This document shows, piece by piece, positions 1 to 7,941 of a DNA stretch of 13,157 bases. Positions within the stretch are counted from its first letter, which is position 1. Each line of letters begins with the position of its first letter. Both the position numbers and the translations under genes were made by a program. The notes beneath the pieces are model-generated. The model did not search any database. It saw nothing but the letters and a program-made list of their open reading frames with translations, and had not been told where the DNA came from. This stretch comes from an uncultured Gemmatimonadota bacterium. Lineage in GTDB: Bacteria; Gemmatimonadota; Gemmatimonadetes; Gemmatimonadales; Gemmatimonadaceae. The stretch is taken from positions 1 through 13,157 of the forward strand of contig CAMLHT010000100.1 in NCBI GenBank assembly GCA_946479895.1. The letters are read 5' to 3'.

Positions 1-24
1 CGTCGGGTTGGTGCACGAGTTCTT

Positions 25-134
25 CGCACGGGTTCTTCGCACGCCTCCGTCGCACGCCCCTGCCGCACGCCCCTGCCGCACGCCCTTGCCGCACGCTCCT
101 GCCGCACGCCCCTGCCGCACGCCCCTGCCGCACG
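25..134. repeat. Array A: right arm of a 13-bp-pitch CGCACG array (left arm outside window)
   Basis: CGCACG starts at 51, 64, 77, 90, 103, 116 and 129, seven copies at exactly 13-bp spacing, with two less regular copies at 25 and 39. The linker is nearly constant (consensus CCCCTGC). Positions 12-31 match 6697-6716 of array C with one mismatch; there that segment is the central turn of the array, so A is probably the right half of an inverted pair whose left arm lies before base 1. The last unit, CGCACGCCGTTC (129-140), is identical to the outer end of array D. It lies just downstream of the permease stop codon. Open frames through it are repeat artefacts. Function unknown. Confidence 0.9.
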
Positions 135-159
135 CCGTTCGGTCTTACTCGCCCCGATC

Positions 160-2805
160 TCAGTCAGCCCGGATGACCGCGACCGGATCCAGCTTCATTG
201 CCCGCCTCGCCGGGATCCATGACGCCATGATCGTCACTGCTCCCAGTACCGCGGGGACGGCGACGAGCGTCGGAATGTCGAACGGCGTGACCCCGAACAG
301 CAGCTTCGAGAGGAGCTGCCCGAGCATGAGTGACAGGCCGATGCCACCGACGAGTCCGATGACGGCGAGGGTTCCTCCCTGTCGAAGGATCATCCGCCTG
401 ATTCCCCCCGGCTCGGCGCCGAGCGCCATGCGGACACCGATCTCGCGCTGGCGCTGGGTGACGGCGTAGGCCATGACTCCATAGACGCCGAGTGCGGCAA
501 GCAGCAGCGCCGCCGCGGCGAAGATGCCGACCAGCATGGCGTACAGGCGAGGGAGGCCAACGGCGTTGCCGAGGCTCTCCTCGATGGGCGTGAGGGCCGA
601 GACCGGAACGAGCGGATCGACGGTCTTCAGCACTCGGCCGAATTCGCGAGACGCAGTGGCGAGGTCGCGCTTCGGCTCCAGCACGATGGTCGCGCCGCGG
701 ACCATCCGCTGGGCGATCGGGACGAACAGCTCCGGCTTGTACGGCTGGTTCGGCCCGTCGTGGCGAGCCGAGGCGACCACGCCGACGATCGTGAGCCGCG
801 GCGCGTTGGGCGCCTTCCCGCGCAACAGCTCCCGGCCCAACGCATTCTTTCCCGGGACGTAACGCTCGGCCGCATACTCGTGGATGATGCCGACCAGGCC
901 GCTGCTGTCACGGTCGCCGGCGTCGAGCTGGCGGCCCGCGACGAGTCGCATGCCCATCAGGTCGAGATAGCCAGGGGTGACCGACCGGATCCAGAGCGAC
1001 GGCGGCAGGTTCGGGTTTGCCGGCTCCCCGACGGGAATCGGCGCGATATCCTGGTCGCCGATCGAAAGTACCGGCAGGTCGGTTGCCTCGACCTTTCCGA
1101 TCGCCGGGCTCGCGCGGAGCTGCGTGAGCAGCGCGTTCATCGCCGCCGACGCCGCGCGCCCGTCGGGATACCGCGCGGGAGGAAAGGCGACACCACTCAT
1201 CGCGACGCCCGATGCGCGGTAGCCGAGGTCGACCTTCTGCATCAGGAGGAAGCTGCGGATGAGAAGCCCTGCGCCGACGAGCAGCATCACGGCCATCGCG
1301 AGCTGCGTCGCGACGAGCACGCCTCTCGTATTCACCGCCGAGCGGCTGGCGCCTTCGCGTCCGCCGCGAACGGATGCGAGCATCGCGGTGCGCACGGCCT
1401 GGAGCGCGGGAAAGACCCCGAACAGCGCCGCCGAGAGCACCGTGACGCCGACGGTGAAGGCCAGCACCGTGGAGTCGACTCCGATGTCCTGCACGCGGCG
1501 CACGTCCTCGGGGACGAGCTTCGTCATCAGCCGGCTGCCGGCGATCCCGATGACCAGTCCGAGCGTCCCGCCGATGGCGGCGAGGAGCGCGCTCTCGGTG
1601 AGCAGCTGGCGCACCAGTCGTCCGCGGCCGGCGCCGAGCGCGGCGCGAACGCCGATCTCGCGGGCGCGCGTCGCCGCCCGCACGAGAAGCAGGTTCGCCA
1701 GGTTCACGCAGCCGATGAGCAGGACGAGCCCGACGGCGACGGTGAGCATCACGATGGCCGGCTTCGACGAGCCCGTGAGCTGTTCGTGGAGCGGGACCAG
1801 CCAGGAGCCGACCTTCGCGTTCGTCTGCGGAAATTCCTTCGCCGTGCGGTCGGCGATCACCTGGAGGTCCGCCTGCGCCGTCGCGACGGAGACGCCGGGC
1901 TTGAGCCGCCCGATGGCGCGCACCGTGATGCACCCGCGCCCGCACGGTGCACCCGGCGGACGGCGCGTTGGGCGGAAGATCTCCGGCGTGAAGGCCTGGA
2001 TCGGCGCGCGGAAGTCCGGCGCGAGCACGCCGACGACCGTCCATGGCGTGCCGTTGAGCGAGACCTGGCGTCCGATCACCGCGCGGCTGGAGCCGAACTG
2101 CCTTGCCCAGAGCCCGTGGCTGAGGACCACGACCGGCGGGGCGGCGGCATCGTCGTCGGTCATCGAGAAGAGGCGGCCCGCGGCGGGTGAAGCACCGAGG
2201 AGGGAGAAGAAGTTGCCGGAGACGACCATGCCGGTGAGGGCCGCCGGGTCGCCGGCGCCGGTCATCGTCGGGCCCCAGCCCGTGTACTCCGCCATGCCCG
2301 CGAAGGTGCGATTGCCATCGCGGAAGTCGGCGAAGTCCGGCGGCGTGAGCCACTCGGGCTCCGGTCGTCCGAGCGCGCGGTGGTCGGCCCAGATCTGGAC
2401 GAGCTGCTCCGGCTGCGTGTAGGGAAGCGGGCGGAGGATGATCGAGCGGAGGACGCTGAAGATCGCCGTGTTGGCGCCGATGCCGATGGCGAGGGTCAGC
2501 ACCGCGATGATGGTGAAGGCGGGCGAGCGGCGGAGCATGCGGACACCGACGCGGAGATCCTGGAGCAGCTCCGCGGTCCATTCGCGCGAGCGCCGCCGTT
2601 CGACGGTGCGCTGGTGGATCTCCTGCACCTCGCTTTCGACTTCACGCCGGTCGCCGAAGGCCTCGAGCGCGGCGGCACGCGCCGCTTCGGGCGACATGCC
2701 GAGCGACTCGAACTCCCTGGCGCGCAGCTCGAGGTGGAGGGCGATCTCGCGTTCGACGTCTTCCCTGCCCCGGTTGCCAGTCCCGATCCGGAACGTGCGG
2801 CGCAT
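160..2805 (-). CDS. ADOP-family permease (MacB/FtsX-like duplicated ABC permease)
   Basis: An 881-aa inner-membrane protein of the acidobacterial duplicated orphan permease type. Order: a soluble N-terminal helical prefix (about 10-65, with EREIALHLELRARE and AARAAALEAFGD); the first TM segment (about 97-118); a MacB-like periplasmic domain (about 125-320); a three-TM FtsX domain (about 348-475) containing REIGVRAALGAG; then a second TM/periplasmic/FtsX set (about 495-880) containing REIGVRMALGAE. The internal duplication is plain and no frameshift is seen. The start is supported by an AGGAGG nine bases upstream. PadR lies 13 bp upstream on the same strand. No ATPase gene is adjacent, as is usual for this orphan family. 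MacB relatives couple cytoplasmic ATP hydrolysis to periplasmic work or efflux; the substrate here is unknown. A CGRGC pair (C288, C292) lies in the first periplasmic domain. Confidence 0.95.
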   Translation of the reverse strand: MRRTFRIGTGNRGREDVEREIALHLELRAREFESLGMSPEAARAAALEAFGDRREVESEVQEIHQRTVERRRSREWTAELLQDLRVGVRMLRRSPAFTIIAVLTLAIGIGANTAIFSVLRSIILRPLPYTQPEQLVQIWADHRALGRPEPEWLTPPDFADFRDGNRTFAGMAEYTGWGPTMTGAGDPAALTGMVVSGNFFSLLGASPAAGRLFSMTDDDAAAPPVVVLSHGLWARQFGSSRAVIGRQVSLNGTPWTVVGVLAPDFRAPIQAFTPEIFRPTRRPPGAPCGRGCITVRAIGRLKPGVSVATAQADLQVIADRTAKEFPQTNAKVGSWLVPLHEQLTGSSKPAIVMLTVAVGLVLLIGCVNLANLLLVRAATRAREIGVRAALGAGRGRLVRQLLTESALLAAIGGTLGLVIGIAGSRLMTKLVPEDVRRVQDIGVDSTVLAFTVGVTVLSAALFGVFPALQAVRTAMLASVRGGREGASRSAVNTRGVLVATQLAMAVMLLVGAGLLIRSFLLMQKVDLGYRASGVAMSGVAFPPARYPDGRAASAAMNALLTQLRASPAIGKVEATDLPVLSIGDQDIAPIPVGEPANPNLPPSLWIRSVTPGYLDLMGMRLVAGRQLDAGDRDSSGLVGIIHEYAAERYVPGKNALGRELLRGKAPNAPRLTIVGVVASARHDGPNQPYKPELFVPIAQRMVRGATIVLEPKRDLATASREFGRVLKTVDPLVPVSALTPIEESLGNAVGLPRLYAMLVGIFAAAALLLAALGVYGVMAYAVTQRQREIGVRMALGAEPGGIRRMILRQGGTLAVIGLVGGIGLSLMLGQLLSKLLFGVTPFDIPTLVAVPAVLGAVTIMASWIPARRAMKLDPVAVIRAD

Positions 2806-2814
2806 GATGGTGGC

Positions 2815-2820
2815 CCTCCT
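2815..2820 (-). promoter_or_regulatory. Shine-Dalgarno of the ADOP gene, overlapping the padR stop codon
   Basis: On the minus strand AGGAGG precedes ATG (2805) by nine bases and shares bases with the TAG stop of padR (2821-2819). This decides the permease start and suggests that ribosomes finishing padR help translate the permease. Confidence 0.8.
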
Positions 2821-3148
2821 ATCGGGACGCGGCGAGCGCCGCCGTCATGATGCGGGAGTAGGCGCGCCAGCGATCGAGCTCGCTCGCGAGCTGCTTCTTC
2901 CCGGCTGGCGTTAGGCGGTAGAACTTCGCTTCGCGGTTGGTGTCGGTCATCCCCCACTCTTCGGCAAGGAAGCCCTTCGCCTCGAGGCGGTGGAGCGCGG
3001 GATAGAGGGCGCCTTCGCGGACGTTCAGTCCTTCCTTCGTCGAGGTGCGAATCCAGCGGGCGATGGCGTAACCGTGCATCGGGCCCCAGCTGAGTGCCTT
3101 GAGGATGATGAGGTCGAGCGATCCGGTGAAGAGGTCGGAGCCAGCCAC
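2819..3148 (-). CDS. PadR-family transcriptional regulator
   Basis: A 109-aa protein with the PadR winged-helix layout: an N-terminal LFTGSLDLIILKALS helix, WGPMHGYAIARWI, a recognition-helix region (NVREGALYPALHRLEAKGFL, 42-61), a wing (EEWGMTDTNREAKFYRLT) and a C-terminal dimerisation helix (about 81-105). Length is normal for the short PadR group usually paired with ADOP permeases. The start is GTG at 3148, chosen because the protein then begins exactly where family members do; no strong Shine-Dalgarno is visible. It precedes the permease with a 13-bp gap, so the two probably form an operon. By family analogy it represses its own operon and is released by a ligand or stress; the ligand is unknown. 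Confidence 0.93.
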   Translation of the reverse strand: MAGSDLFTGSLDLIILKALSWGPMHGYAIARWIRTSTKEGLNVREGALYPALHRLEAKGFLAEEWGMTDTNREAKFYRLTPAGKKQLASELDRWRAYSRIMTAALAASR

Positions 3149-3166
3149 GTCGCACCGTTCCGGTTG

Positions 3167-3208
3167 GGTATGTGGCTGATACCTAAGTCACGGAGGGGTA
3201 GTCGTAAA
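3167..3208 (-). promoter_or_regulatory. Candidate promoter and dyad operator of the padR-permease operon
   Basis: Read on the minus strand, TTTACG (3208-3203), a 17-bp spacer and TAGGTA (3185-3180) resemble a sigma-70-type promoter. A dyad GGTAT-N7-ATACC (3167-3171 and 3179-3183) overlaps the -10 and the likely start site, a position suited to autorepression by PadR. The GTG start lies about 30 bp downstream of the -10. This is pattern reading only; the dyad is short. Confidence 0.4.
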
Positions 3209-3251
3209 GGGGGTAGCCCGTGGAGGGGGCTCGTGGGGAAACATTCAAAGG

Positions 3252-3470
3252 CGTGCGGGAGGGGCGTGCGGCGGAGGCGTGCGGTAGAGACGTGCGGGCG
3301 GGGCGTGCGAATAACCCGTTCTGCGGACCGACGCCGTTTCCGCACGCATGTGCCGCACGCCTCTACCGCACGTTTTTATCGCACGCCCCCGCAGCACGCC
3401 TCTGCGCCCGTGCCGCACGCCCCTGCCGCACGCCCCTGCCCCACGCCCCTGCCTCACGACCTGCCCACGG
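3252..3470. repeat. Array B: complete inverted 13-bp-pitch CGTGCG / CGCACG array
   Basis: Left arm: CGTGCG starts at 3252, 3265, 3278, 3291 and 3304, all exactly 13 bp apart. After a roughly 30-bp spacer the right arm has CGCACG at 3341, 3354, 3367 and 3380 and AGCACG at 3393, then after a register jump of 21 bp copies at 3414, 3427, 3440 (CCCACG) and 3453 (CTCACG), with a last CACG near 3464. The arms pair beyond the hexamers: 3278-3289 is the perfect reverse complement of 3361-3372, and 3252-3270 matches the reverse complement of 3414-3432 at 18 of 19 positions. With the padR promoter region it fills the 338-bp gap between padR and the RCC1 gene. No gene is seen inside it. Function unknown. 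Confidence 0.9.
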
Positions 3471-3486
3471 GCGACGGCTTGCTTCC

Positions 3487-6400
3487 CTACTTGAGAATCA
3501 GGCCACCCCGCACGAGCACCGGAACCAGCCTGTTGGTGGCCGACCCGTCCCCGAGCTCGCCCAGCGTGCCGTGCCCCCACGTCCACGCCGCGCCATCGGT
3601 GGTGAGCGCGTACACGTGGGTCCCGGCCGCCGCGAGGTTCGTGAAGGTGTGGCCGCCGAGCACCGCGGTCGGGACCAGCGGGTTCGACCCGTCTCCACAG
3701 GTATTCCCGGCGGACATGGTACCGTTGCCGGCCTGACCCGAGTTGTTCATGCCCCAGGCGTATGCCGTTCCATTCACGTCCAGCGCGACACTCGACCACG
3801 CGCCGCCGCTCGCCATCCTGATGGGTGGCACCCCTGTGACCTGCTTCGGATAGCGGCGGACGTTGCCCATGCCCTGGGTGCCGTCACCAAGCTGTCCGCA
3901 GGAGTTGTCGCCCCAGGTATAGAGCTGCCCCGAGGACGTCAGCGCGAGGACGTGATCGCTGGCGGCGAAGACCGAAGTGAACGAATACCCCTTGGCGACC
4001 TCGATCGGCGACAGTTGCCGCGCGGTCAACGATGAATCGCCGAGCTCACCGACGTCGTTGGTGCCCCACGCGTAGGTCTTTCCGTCGAGCCCGATCGCCA
4101 CGGTGTAGTTCGATCCGCCGGCGGAGATGCTCCTGAACCGGATTCCACCGGCGACGGGCACGGGCGTGACGCGCGGTGTTCCAACCGTGCCGTCGCCGAT
4201 GCCTCCCTGCGGATTGAATCCCCACGCGTAGGCGGTGCCGTCGGCGGTCAGCCCCACCGAGTGCTCACCCTGGCCCGCGTCCACGTACGTGAACTTCAGC
4301 GCGGTTGCGACGGGCGTCGGCACATTCCGGTTCACGCTGTCGCCGACACCGAGCTGGCCGTGAAGGTTGCGTCCCCAGGCGTAGGCGGTGCCGTCCGACG
4401 TCAGCGCGAGCACCGTTCCGCCGCCGAGGCTGATGGACTTGAAGCGAAGGCCGCCGCTCACCGCGACAGGCGTTTTGACAAACCGTGTCGCATCGCAGAA
4501 ACACCCGAATGTGCCGATGCCCAGCGCGCCTTCGGTGTTGTCTCCCCAGCAGTAGGCGGCACCGGAGGTGACCAGGCCGCAGCTGTAACCACTGCCCGTC
4601 CTCACCTGTTGCAGCGCCTCGACGGCGAGATTCGCCTGCGCGCTTTTTCCTTCACTCGTCGCCGTGATCGTCGTCGTGCCGAGGGCGACGGCGGTGACGA
4701 GGCCTGTCGAGGCGTCCACGCTGGCCACGCCCGGGTTGGAGCTTTGCCACGTCACCGTCCGCCCCGTCAGGACGTTGCCCGATGCATCACGCAGCGTAGG
4801 CGACAGCGGCTGCGTCGATTCAACGGGCATCCCCGAGGAATCGGGCGTGATCGCGACGTTCTGCACCGGAACCGCGGAAGTGGTGATGCTGAAGGAGACC
4901 GCGGGCAGGCCACTCACCGTCGCCGTCGCTGTGTTCTGCCCGGCCGTCGGCCCGGTGATGAACTTCGCCGCGGCCTTGCCCGCGGCGTCCGTGGTGCGGC
5001 TCGCGGGCGATACCGTCCCGCCACCGGACGTCACCGCGAACGCCACGGCGATCCCCGGCGTCGGGTTGCCGTTCGCATCCGTGAGCTGGACGCGGATCGA
5101 GTCGCCGAACGACTCGCCGGCAGTCACTGTGGAGGGATCGGCGCCGATCTTCGTCAGCGACGCTGCCGGTCCGGCGACCGTGGAGATCGTCCAGGTGATC
5201 GGCGAGCCCGAAAGGCCGGGGGCCGTCGCTGTCGCGGTATTCGTACCGGTGGCCGGTCCGGTCACGAACCGCGAAGACGCATTGCCGCCGGCGTCGGTCG
5301 ACACGCTCGTGGAGGAAAGGCTGCCGCCGCCCGCGGTGACGGCGAACGTGATGACGACTCCGGCCTTCGGGTTGCCATTCGAGTCGGTCGCGCGCACCCG
5401 GATGGAATCGCCGAACGACGCTCCGGCGACGACCGAGGCCGGATCGGCGCCCACCTTCACCAGCGTGCTCGCGTTCCCGGCGAGTCCAGTCGCCGAGAAC
5501 GAGACCGCGGGAAGTCCGCTGGCCGTCGCGGTCAGCGTATTCGCGCCGGCCGCGGTTCCGAGTGTCCAGCCTCCGACGGCCGCAACGCCATCGGCGCCAG
5601 TGACCGGTGTCGCGCCCGTCACGCTCCCTCCCCCCGACGCCACGGCGAACGTGACGGTCGCGCCACCTACCGCGTTCGCGTCAGCGTCCCGAACCACCAC
5701 GCTCGGCGCGACAGGCACCGCGCTGCCGGCCGTTGCCGCCTGGTCGTTGCCGGCGGCCACGGAGACACTGCTCGCCGCTCCTGCCTGGAGCATGACATCG
5801 GCCGACGCCGTCGCGAGCCCGGTCGCGGAGAACGAAAGCGTCCGCGCGCCGACGGTCCCCGCGATCGAGAGATTCGTGAACGTGGCCGATCCCGCCTGGC
5901 TGGTGGCCGCCGTGTTCGTTCCGCCCAGCGTCCCGCCGCCCGCGGAGATCGTCGCGGTGACGACGACGTCGGCCTGGGGGGCGGGGTTGTCATTGGCATC
6001 CAGGAGCTGGACGACCGGCTGCGTGGCGAACGCCACGCGTGACCCGGCGCTCGCGGACGGCGCGGTGACGACCGAGAGCTTCGACGCGGGGCCGGCGACG
6101 GAATTCACGACGAAGGTGATCACGGGAAGTCCGGCAGCCGTTGCCGTCAATGTATTCGTCCCGACCCTGGGCCCGAGCGTCCACGGTCCGGCCGTCGCGA
6201 TCCCATTGGCGTCGGTCGTGACGCTTGCCGTCGCGACCGATCCGCCACCGGACGCGACGGCGAATGTCACCGTGACACCCGGCACCCCAGTACCGGCGCT
6301 CGTCGTCACCTGCACCGACGCCGCGGTCTTCGTCGGGTTGCCCGCCACACCCTCGAGCGTGAGTGTGCCGACGGCGCCGAGTGCTGCCGGAATGAGGGGA

Positions 6401-6507
6401 GCGGTGACGTCGCCACCGCAGCTCCCCGTCTGGAGAGCGAGGACGAGGGCAGCGACGGCGCGGAGGCGGGCGGAGAGGGGCGGCATTGGTGGCGGCGCGA
6501 GATGCAT
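3487..6507 (-). CDS. Exported Ig-like repeat protein with C-terminal RCC1 propeller
   Basis: About 1006 aa from ATG 6507. It has an N-terminal signal (SARLR then a hydrophobic stretch) ending at a weak lipobox, TGSC (Cys about 30), so it is secreted and perhaps lipid-anchored. Five bacterial Ig-like (Big_1/invasin-type) repeats follow (about 43-136, 141-242, 245-342, 346-445, 449-545), most carrying VTFAVxxGGGxV and TNTxTATAxGLP motifs. Then comes one Big_2 domain (about 548-630), and seven RCC1 repeats (about 632-1006) with signatures such as YCWGDN, AYAWGRN and LGDGT, enough for one seven-bladed propeller. The likely role is a surface stalk presenting a binding propeller; the ligand is unknown. 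The frame stays open to 6714, but that extension runs through array C and is rejected. ATG 6486 is an alternative start; neither has a good Shine-Dalgarno. Confidence 0.88.
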   Translation of the reverse strand: MHLAPPPMPPLSARLRAVAALVLALQTGSCGGDVTAPLIPAALGAVGTLTLEGVAGNPTKTAASVQVTTSAGTGVPGVTVTFAVASGGGSVATASVTTDANGIATAGPWTLGPRVGTNTLTATAAGLPVITFVVNSVAGPASKLSVVTAPSASAGSRVAFATQPVVQLLDANDNPAPQADVVVTATISAGGGTLGGTNTAATSQAGSATFTNLSIAGTVGARTLSFSATGLATASADVMLQAGAASSVSVAAGNDQAATAGSAVPVAPSVVVRDADANAVGGATVTFAVASGGGSVTGATPVTGADGVAAVGGWTLGTAAGANTLTATASGLPAVSFSATGLAGNASTLVKVGADPASVVAGASFGDSIRVRATDSNGNPKAGVVITFAVTAGGGSLSSTSVSTDAGGNASSRFVTGPATGTNTATATAPGLSGSPITWTISTVAGPAASLTKIGADPSTVTAGESFGDSIRVQLTDANGNPTPGIAVAFAVTSGGGTVSPASRTTDAAGKAAAKFITGPTAGQNTATATVSGLPAVSFSITTSAVPVQNVAITPDSSGMPVESTQPLSPTLRDASGNVLTGRTVTWQSSNPGVASVDASTGLVTAVALGTTTITATSEGKSAQANLAVEALQQVRTGSGYSCGLVTSGAAYCWGDNTEGALGIGTFGCFCDATRFVKTPVAVSGGLRFKSISLGGGTVLALTSDGTAYAWGRNLHGQLGVGDSVNRNVPTPVATALKFTYVDAGQGEHSVGLTADGTAYAWGFNPQGGIGDGTVGTPRVTPVPVAGGIRFRSISAGGSNYTVAIGLDGKTYAWGTNDVGELGDSSLTARQLSPIEVAKGYSFTSVFAASDHVLALTSSGQLYTWGDNSCGQLGDGTQGMGNVRRYPKQVTGVPPIRMASGGAWSSVALDVNGTAYAWGMNNSGQAGNGTMSAGNTCGDGSNPLVPTAVLGGHTFTNLAAAGTHVYALTTDGAAWTWGHGTLGELGDGSATNRLVPVLVRGGLILK

Positions 6508-6567
6508 GGGACGCAATGTCCCGGCGGGTACAGCCAGCCACCATGGGCCAGGTTGCCTACACGGGAG

Positions 6568-6767
6568 CGTTCGGCAGAAGCGTGCGGGACCGGCGTGCCG
6601 CAGAAACGTGCGGGACCGGCGTGCGGGAGAAGCGTGCGAGAAAGGCGGGCGGAAACGGCGTGCGGCGGTAGCGTGCGAAGAGGCCGTCGGCGCGGGTGCA
6701 CGGGTTCTTCGCACGGGTCACCCGCACGCGTTTGCCGCACGACTTCGCCGCACGCCCTTTCCGCACG
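6568..6767. repeat. Array C: inverted 13-bp-pitch array between divergent genes
   Basis: Left arm, exact 13-bp register: CGTTCG 6568, CGTGCG 6581, CGTGCC 6594, CGTGCG 6607, 6620, 6633, CGGGCG 6646, CGTGCG 6659 and 6672. Right arm: TGCACG 6697, CGCACG 6710, 6723, 6736, 6749 and 6762, also exactly 13 bp apart. The innermost units form a perfect 10-bp inverted repeat, CGTGCGAAGA (6672-6681) with TCTTCGCACG (6706-6715), leaving a 24-nt loop. Looser CGTG copies continue at 6782, 6794 and 6808. It occupies most of the 375-bp gap between the divergently transcribed RCC1 gene and the lipoprotein gene at 6883. I see no convincing promoter or small gene in the remainder. Confidence 0.9.
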
Positions 6768-6882
6768 CCCCATCAGTGAGGCGTGAACAGAGGCGTGCCC
6801 AGACCGGCGTGCGGCGATGCCGATCCTTGCCTATTGTGACCGGGGTCCTTTTCGAAAGCCCGCCGCCCCCGCATGTAACCGC

Positions 6883-7941
6883 ATGAGATCCCTGCTCGCG
6901 ACGCTCGCGCTCGCCGGTTGCGCGGCCACCACCTCGCCCGGCCCGGAGCTGGCCGCGGTGCGGACGTACCGGATGGGCTTCTCGGCCCTTCCTCCGCGGC
7001 TGACGACGGCGTCGGTCCTGGCGACGATCGAGGCGTGGCGCGCGCACGCGGACATCGCGCTGATCACGCAGGAGGTTCCGTGGAAGTCCCTGCTCGCCGA
7101 TACCGCGGCGCGGCTCCTGGTGCTCCGCGACCAGAAGGAGCTGGTGGATCTCTACCGCAGCCGCGGATTGCCGGTGATCGTCCAGCTCGACGTCACCAAC
7201 GGCCTCGCGCGCGATCGCGAGTCCGACCAGCTCGTGGCGCTCGGCCGGAGCATCGCCGAGCCGGCGGTGCGGGCGAAGTATCGGGAGTACCTCGCGGCGA
7301 TCGATACCATCCTGCGGCCCGACTACCTCGGCCTCGCGATGGAGACGAACCTCGTGCGCGCGATCGCGCCGGCCTCCCTGTATTCGGCGCTCCGGGAGAT
7401 GGTGAACGCGGGCGCGGGCGACCTGGCGGCGCGGAGCTCGCCGGCGCGGCGCTTCGTCTCGGTGCAGGTGGAGACGGCGTGGGGCCGGATGCCGGCGGCG
7501 GGGCAGTACGTGGGCATCGCGACAGACCGGGCGGATTTTCCGTTCCTCCAGGCGATCGGACTGTCGTCGTACCCGTACCTCGGAGGATTCAGTGAACCGG
7601 AGGACGTCCCGCTCGAGTACTACGCGCGCATCGGCGAGGGCGGCCCTGCATTACCGATGCTGGTGGTGGAGGGAGGCTGGTCGTCGGCGTCGGTGAGCGG
7701 CGTGTCGTCGACGCCCGACAAGCAGGCGCGATGGATCCGGCGGCAGATGCAGCTCGCCGATCGGGCGGCGCTGGCAGCGGTCACGCAGATCACCTTCACG
7801 GATCTGGACCTGAGCGGGTATGGTCTGCCGCCGGAGTCGATCCTCCCCTTGTTCGCCCACCTGGGACTGGTGGACACCGAGCTCCGCGCAAAGCCGGCGC
7901 TGGCGGAGTGGGACCTGGCATTCGCGCGACCGCCCGGCTGA
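6883..7941 (+). CDS. Lipoprotein with glycoside-hydrolase-like TIM-barrel features
   Basis: A 352-aa predicted lipoprotein. ATG 6883 gives a textbook signal, MRSLLATLALAGC, with lipobox LAGC (Cys 13). The mature part alternates hydrophobic strands and helices as in a TIM barrel: YRMGFSALPP (29-38), ADIALITQEVPW (56-67), LPVIVQLDVT (96-105), DYLGLAMETN (147-156), FLQAIGLSSYPYL (221-233), LPMLVVEGGWSS (257-268), ITFTDLDL (303-310). Glu154 after strand 4 and Glu263 after a late strand stand where clan GH-A hydrolases keep their acid/base and nucleophile. Glycosidase activity is therefore a guess from layout; I cannot assign a family or substrate. An upstream in-frame ATG (6817) would bury the signal and is rejected. 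There is no clear Shine-Dalgarno. It is transcribed away from array C and stands alone. Confidence 0.85.
   Translation: MRSLLATLALAGCAATTSPGPELAAVRTYRMGFSALPPRLTTASVLATIEAWRAHADIALITQEVPWKSLLADTAARLLVLRDQKELVDLYRSRGLPVIVQLDVTNGLARDRESDQLVALGRSIAEPAVRAKYREYLAAIDTILRPDYLGLAMETNLVRAIAPASLYSALREMVNAGAGDLAARSSPARRFVSVQVETAWGRMPAAGQYVGIATDRADFPFLQAIGLSSYPYLGGFSEPEDVPLEYYARIGEGGPALPMLVVEGGWSSASVSGVSSTPDKQARWIRRQMQLADRAALAAVTQITFTDLDLSGYGLPPESILPLFAHLGLVDTELRAKPALAEWDLAFARPPG

Noticed and set aside
25..134. CRISPR array
   Set aside because: The repeated unit is a 6-bp core with a 13-bp pitch and short, similar linkers; there are no repeats of 23 bp or more with unique spacers, and no cas gene is present.
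760..2581. Long alternative frames on both strands within the permease gene
   Set aside because: Arg/Asp/Ala-rich frames typical of GC-rich DNA, overlapping an intact 881-aa permease.
3252..3470. Simple Rho-independent terminator
   Set aside because: Much longer than a terminator, no T run, and the same structure occurs between divergent genes in array C.
6508..6714. N-terminal extension of the RCC1 protein to 6714
   Set aside because: It would translate array C into an Arg/Pro/His repeat ahead of a good signal sequence; starts at 6507 or 6486 give a normal exported protein.
4664..6886. Long plus-strand open frame (about 740 codons) antisense to the Ig-like/RCC1 gene
   Set aside because: It lies opposite a clear repeat protein and mirrors its codon bias; it shows no domain or signal and its end runs through array C. 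An antisense artefact of high GC.
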